From NCBI GenBank assembly GCA_030159075.1, contig BROG01000032.1, forward strand, positions 380,001-444,000: a DNA stretch of 64,000 nt. Reading direction: 5' to 3'. Made by a program: the position numbers and the translations under genes. This document shows positions 60,881-64,000 of the stretch, piece by piece. The stretch is from Atrina japonica (taxonomy: Eukaryota; Mollusca; Bivalvia; Pterioida; Pinnidae). Positions within the stretch are counted from its first letter, which is position 1, and each line of letters starts with the position of its first letter. A model generated the notes under the pieces. It ran no database searches. It was not told the origin of the DNA and saw only the letters and a program-made list of their open reading frames with translations.

Positions 60881-61260
60881 TATCACTTTTCATGTGTTAG
60901 CAATAAATGGGATATCATTTACCTAAGAAAAGAAAATCTACAATGTGTCACTGACTATATGACTGTTGTATTACTACAAAATCACTGACTGATTTCTGGA
61001 ATTAGATAGAGTCAATAATTGTTCCATTTACAACAAGACCATGCCCTGACCTGGCAGAACTTGTTCAGATTGTCAATGGTTTCGATTTTCATCTATATGT
61101 ACTGTAGATTAGGCAATTTGGGTAATGTCCTTGAATGTGTCAGAAATTCTATGGCAGAACACTTTATTATAACTTATCCAAAAATAAACTCATGAGTTTA
61201 ATTTTAGAGGATGAGTATTTTTTATCTAAATAGTTACTACCCCCACCCCTCAAAAAAACA

Positions 61261-61836
61261 GTTTCACTGGTAGGTGAACTGTCTGACAGATTGGACTGTT
61301 GGACACACCAGTTTCACTGGTACATGTAGGTGAGCTGTCTGACAGATTGGACTGTTGGACACACCAGTTTCACTGGTACATGTAGGTGAGCTGTCTGACA
61401 GATTGGACTGTTGGACACACCAGTTTCACTGGTACATGTAGGCGAGCTGTCTGACAGATTGGACTGTTGGACACACCAGTTTCACTGGTACATGTAGGTG
61501 AGCTGTCTGACAGATTGGACTGTTGGACACACCAGTTTCACTGGACAGTGAACTAGCTGAACTAGCTGACAAATGGACACACCAGTTTCTTTGGTAGCTA
61601 AACCATCCGACAGATGGACTGTTGGATACATCAGTTTCACATTTAGGTCAAATGGCTGATAGATGGACTGTTGGACACACCAGATTTCACTGGTACATGT
61701 AGGTGAGCCGTCTGACAGATTGGACTGTTGGACACACCAGTTTCTTTGGTAGCTAAATTGTCCGACAGATGGACTGTTGGATACATCAGTTTCACATGTA
61801 GGTGAATTGGCCGACAGACAAACAAGTTTCGTTGGT
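61261..61836. repeat. 56-bp tandem array, about 10 copies
   Basis: The unit is gtttcactggtacatgtagg, then tgagctgtctgacagattgg, then actgttggacacacca. The first five copies are nearly identical. From 61545 the copies vary (tttctttggtagctaaacca). Minus-strand open frames here are by-products. Confidence 0.95.
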
Positions 61837-64000
61837 TGGGAATACATTATAACATACCACAGTGAACAACTAGCAGAGCTAAAAAACACAACCTAATAAC
61901 TTACAATATTGTAAAGATTGTTTTACATTTTATACTCTCCCGTTTACAAAAGAATAAGAAATTCTTGGATCATCAATGTTTATGTATCACAGGAATATCA
62001 TGCAAAACTAAAAGCATCGTTTTGTAAGATTACTATTGAAGATATTAAAAATTTGTTTATGTTTAGCACATGTTGGCAAATTGTGGCTCATTAAAGAAAT
62101 AGCTAAAATAAATATCATATAAACTGCACCTTTAAATAGATATATTTATATTCAGATTGATGGTGTACATTCAAAATAAATAAACAATTACGTTGCAATC
62201 CAAAGCGCATACACATTCCTGATTACATAATGATTTGTTTTTATGAAATGGAGGAAGGCATTCCTCGTGAAACAAAATCTCGTAACTAACCTACCCATTG
62301 TCTAGATAAATTCAAACCCAAAACGATATTGCTGTGATTTTTAAATTATCACCTAATTGTATATCGTTTCAAAAAATTGTCTAAAAATGATGCCAATTTT
62401 CTTTCATCTCCTAGCATCCATCCATAAAGACCGATTGGCTTACATAACAACATGATTGTTGTAGCTATTTTTTGTCTATCATCATATACGTTTACATGAG
62501 CGATAGAGACCGAGTAATTGTAGAATATATATTACTGCAAATTTCATGTTAAAATCAATTAGTTTGAATTTGTGTATTTCATCTATGTCTCAAAAACCAT
62601 AATGTACCTAACATGTCCCATTTGTTTGAAATGTGATATCATTTATTAGTTATGGGATAACATTTATTAGTAATGTGATATCATTCATTAGTTAGGTGAT
62701 ATTAACATAGATGTACTTTTTTAAGCTCCAGAACTACAATGGGAAGAGGGCATATTTTGTTGTTTTTTATTGTTTTGTTTTTTGGGGTTTTTTTTGTCTG
62801 TCTATTTACAACTAACATTTCTAATGAATTTTAACCAAATCAAACAAAATAAATTAATTTGCAAAACAAGAATAAATAGATCTACCGTAAATCTATTAAA
62901 TATTTTCGCCAAAAAATTACAGCAAGCCCTTAGCTTGGTGTAAATCATGAATTGTTCTATCAAATTCAATGAGGGAAGCCAAAGGAAAACTTAAATACAC
63001 ATGTACATGTGCATATACAATAAATACAAACTGAAAAATAACATAAAAATGAAGTTGTGGCCTGGACAAGACTGATGGACAGGCAGACAGATGGCGTGAT
63101 TCTATATATACCTCCCCCCATCTTTGTTTCCAGGGTGGGGGAAGGGGTTGTATAAAAATAAATAAATAGTTTTGATTGTTAGAAACTGATAATGTCAACC
63201 TTACCTTATGTCTATCTCCAGAATATTCACATCAATTTAAATGATTAGATGGTAAAGCCAATATATTAAGTTGAAAAATTATACTTGAAATGTAGACAAA
63301 ACAAAAAAACATTGTCATGCTAGAAATGCAAGGTAAAATTTGTCCCCAAGATCATCACACATCAAATTAGTTTCCATTCTTGCAAATAAAGAATATTTTC
63401 TGCTGATCTGTTATTTTCGCAGAATAATGCAACCATGCATGTCAATGTATCTCTATTTTAGATCCAACCAGGGAAAAAATGCTGTAGTTTAAAACAATGC
63501 TAATTGCATAATGCTTGTCAGACGATCAATTTACGTACAACAAAATATTAAATACTTCTTATTTTTCACCCTGACCATGTAACAGTATGATTTTTAATTT
63601 TCTGCAATGTTAAATTAGGCTTACAAATCTAATTGCATGTTTTATCTATAGGGGAAATATGATCAGCGACAATGATAGGCTTGCTAAATGATTTCTAGGT
63701 ACACATTTGATGTCGTGATTGCATAACTTACTGCATTTATGCTTCAAAAGGGTCAAAGCTGCATGGCTATATGTTTTTAAAAATACACAATATGTACAAT
63801 ATCTTGGCAATAAATGACAATTTGCAGTAAATGAAAATCTGCAATAAATGGCAGAGATATTTTGAGAGATTTGAATGACAAAACACTGAAACAGGTGTAT
63901 AGAAAATGAATAAGACTTATATTGATAAAATACAGAGAAAATATAGACATGGATAGAAAAAATGATAAAAAAGAGAAATGAGAAGACAAATGCATGAGGA
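61837..64000. other. Mostly repeat-poor DNA to the window end
   Basis: No exon was found. Within 62040-62560 two catacct/cattcct-type TEAD-like cores (acacattcctgatt and ggcattcctcg) lie 60 bases apart, and catccatccataaagaccga lies in an otherwise repeat-free stretch. The part near 62756-62800 is T/G low complexity. Confidence 0.35.
62631..62702. repeat. Three diverged copies of a unit of about 24 bp
   Basis: atgtgatatcatttattagt recurs three times with small changes. Confidence 0.85.

Noticed and set aside
61482..61889. Minus-strand 135-codon frame
   Set aside because: It is a reading of the 56-bp array and its flank.

Overview
The window looks like invertebrate nuclear DNA, most probably from a mollusc and probably a bivalve. 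It is A+T-rich and intron-dominated. It contains several families of tRNA-derived SINEs, short inverted-repeat elements flanked by TA, and many tandem arrays; the motif acatgtacatgta is frequent. The SINE bodies resemble those I know from scallop, oyster and pearl-oyster sequence. The species call rests on pattern recognition, not on a search. I see no bacterial operons, rRNA, functional tRNA, CRISPR array or virus.

Only one segment reads convincingly as protein-coding: an internal exon on the minus strand, 58028 down to 57351 (678 nt, 226 codons, phase 0 at both ends). It has a good acceptor and a good donor. It encodes a Ser/Arg/Pro-rich, probably disordered segment that ends in a Cys motif, C-x2-C-x2-C-x4-LKRQ. 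This resembles the N-terminal, pre-motor region of KIF26-type atypical kinesins (kinesin-11 / VAB-8). I found no other exon. The simplest reading is that most of the window is intron of this gene: at least 5.9 kb upstream of the exon and up to 57 kb downstream.

Layout by region. 1-8.6 kb: SINE and inverted-repeat remnants, plus two repeat-poor motif-dense stretches (2.0 and 7.6-8.2 kb). 8.6-17.2 kb: three minisatellites (8.6, 15.0 and 16.0 kb) and two inverted-repeat elements (11.9 and 12.7 kb). 17.9-28.4 kb: a (CA)n tract, two intact SINEs with perfect target-site duplications (19.8 and 23.9 kb), a foldback element (21.8 kb), and a cluster of Lys-tRNA-like SINEs inside a local duplication (25.8-26.7 kb). 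29.5-34.6 kb: three copies of a TA-flanked element, an 81-bp G tract, a 64-bp array and a C tract. 34.6-49.8 kb: more inverted-repeat elements and five arrays. 51.4-52.5 kb: a 33-bp array that grew from one end of the TA-flanked element. 55.0-55.8 kb: a purine-only-strand array. 57.35-58.03 kb: the exon. 58-64 kb: repeat-poor motif-dense stretches, one further TA-flanked element and a 56-bp array.

Twelve minisatellite arrays total about 8.6 kb, roughly 13% of the window by my coordinates. Most long open frames in the window are by-products of arrays whose period is a multiple of three (30, 33, 57 or about 120 bp). No functional system beyond the single exon can be shown from the sequence alone. 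The most interesting points are the birth of a minisatellite from a transposon end and several stretches that could be conserved intronic enhancers.
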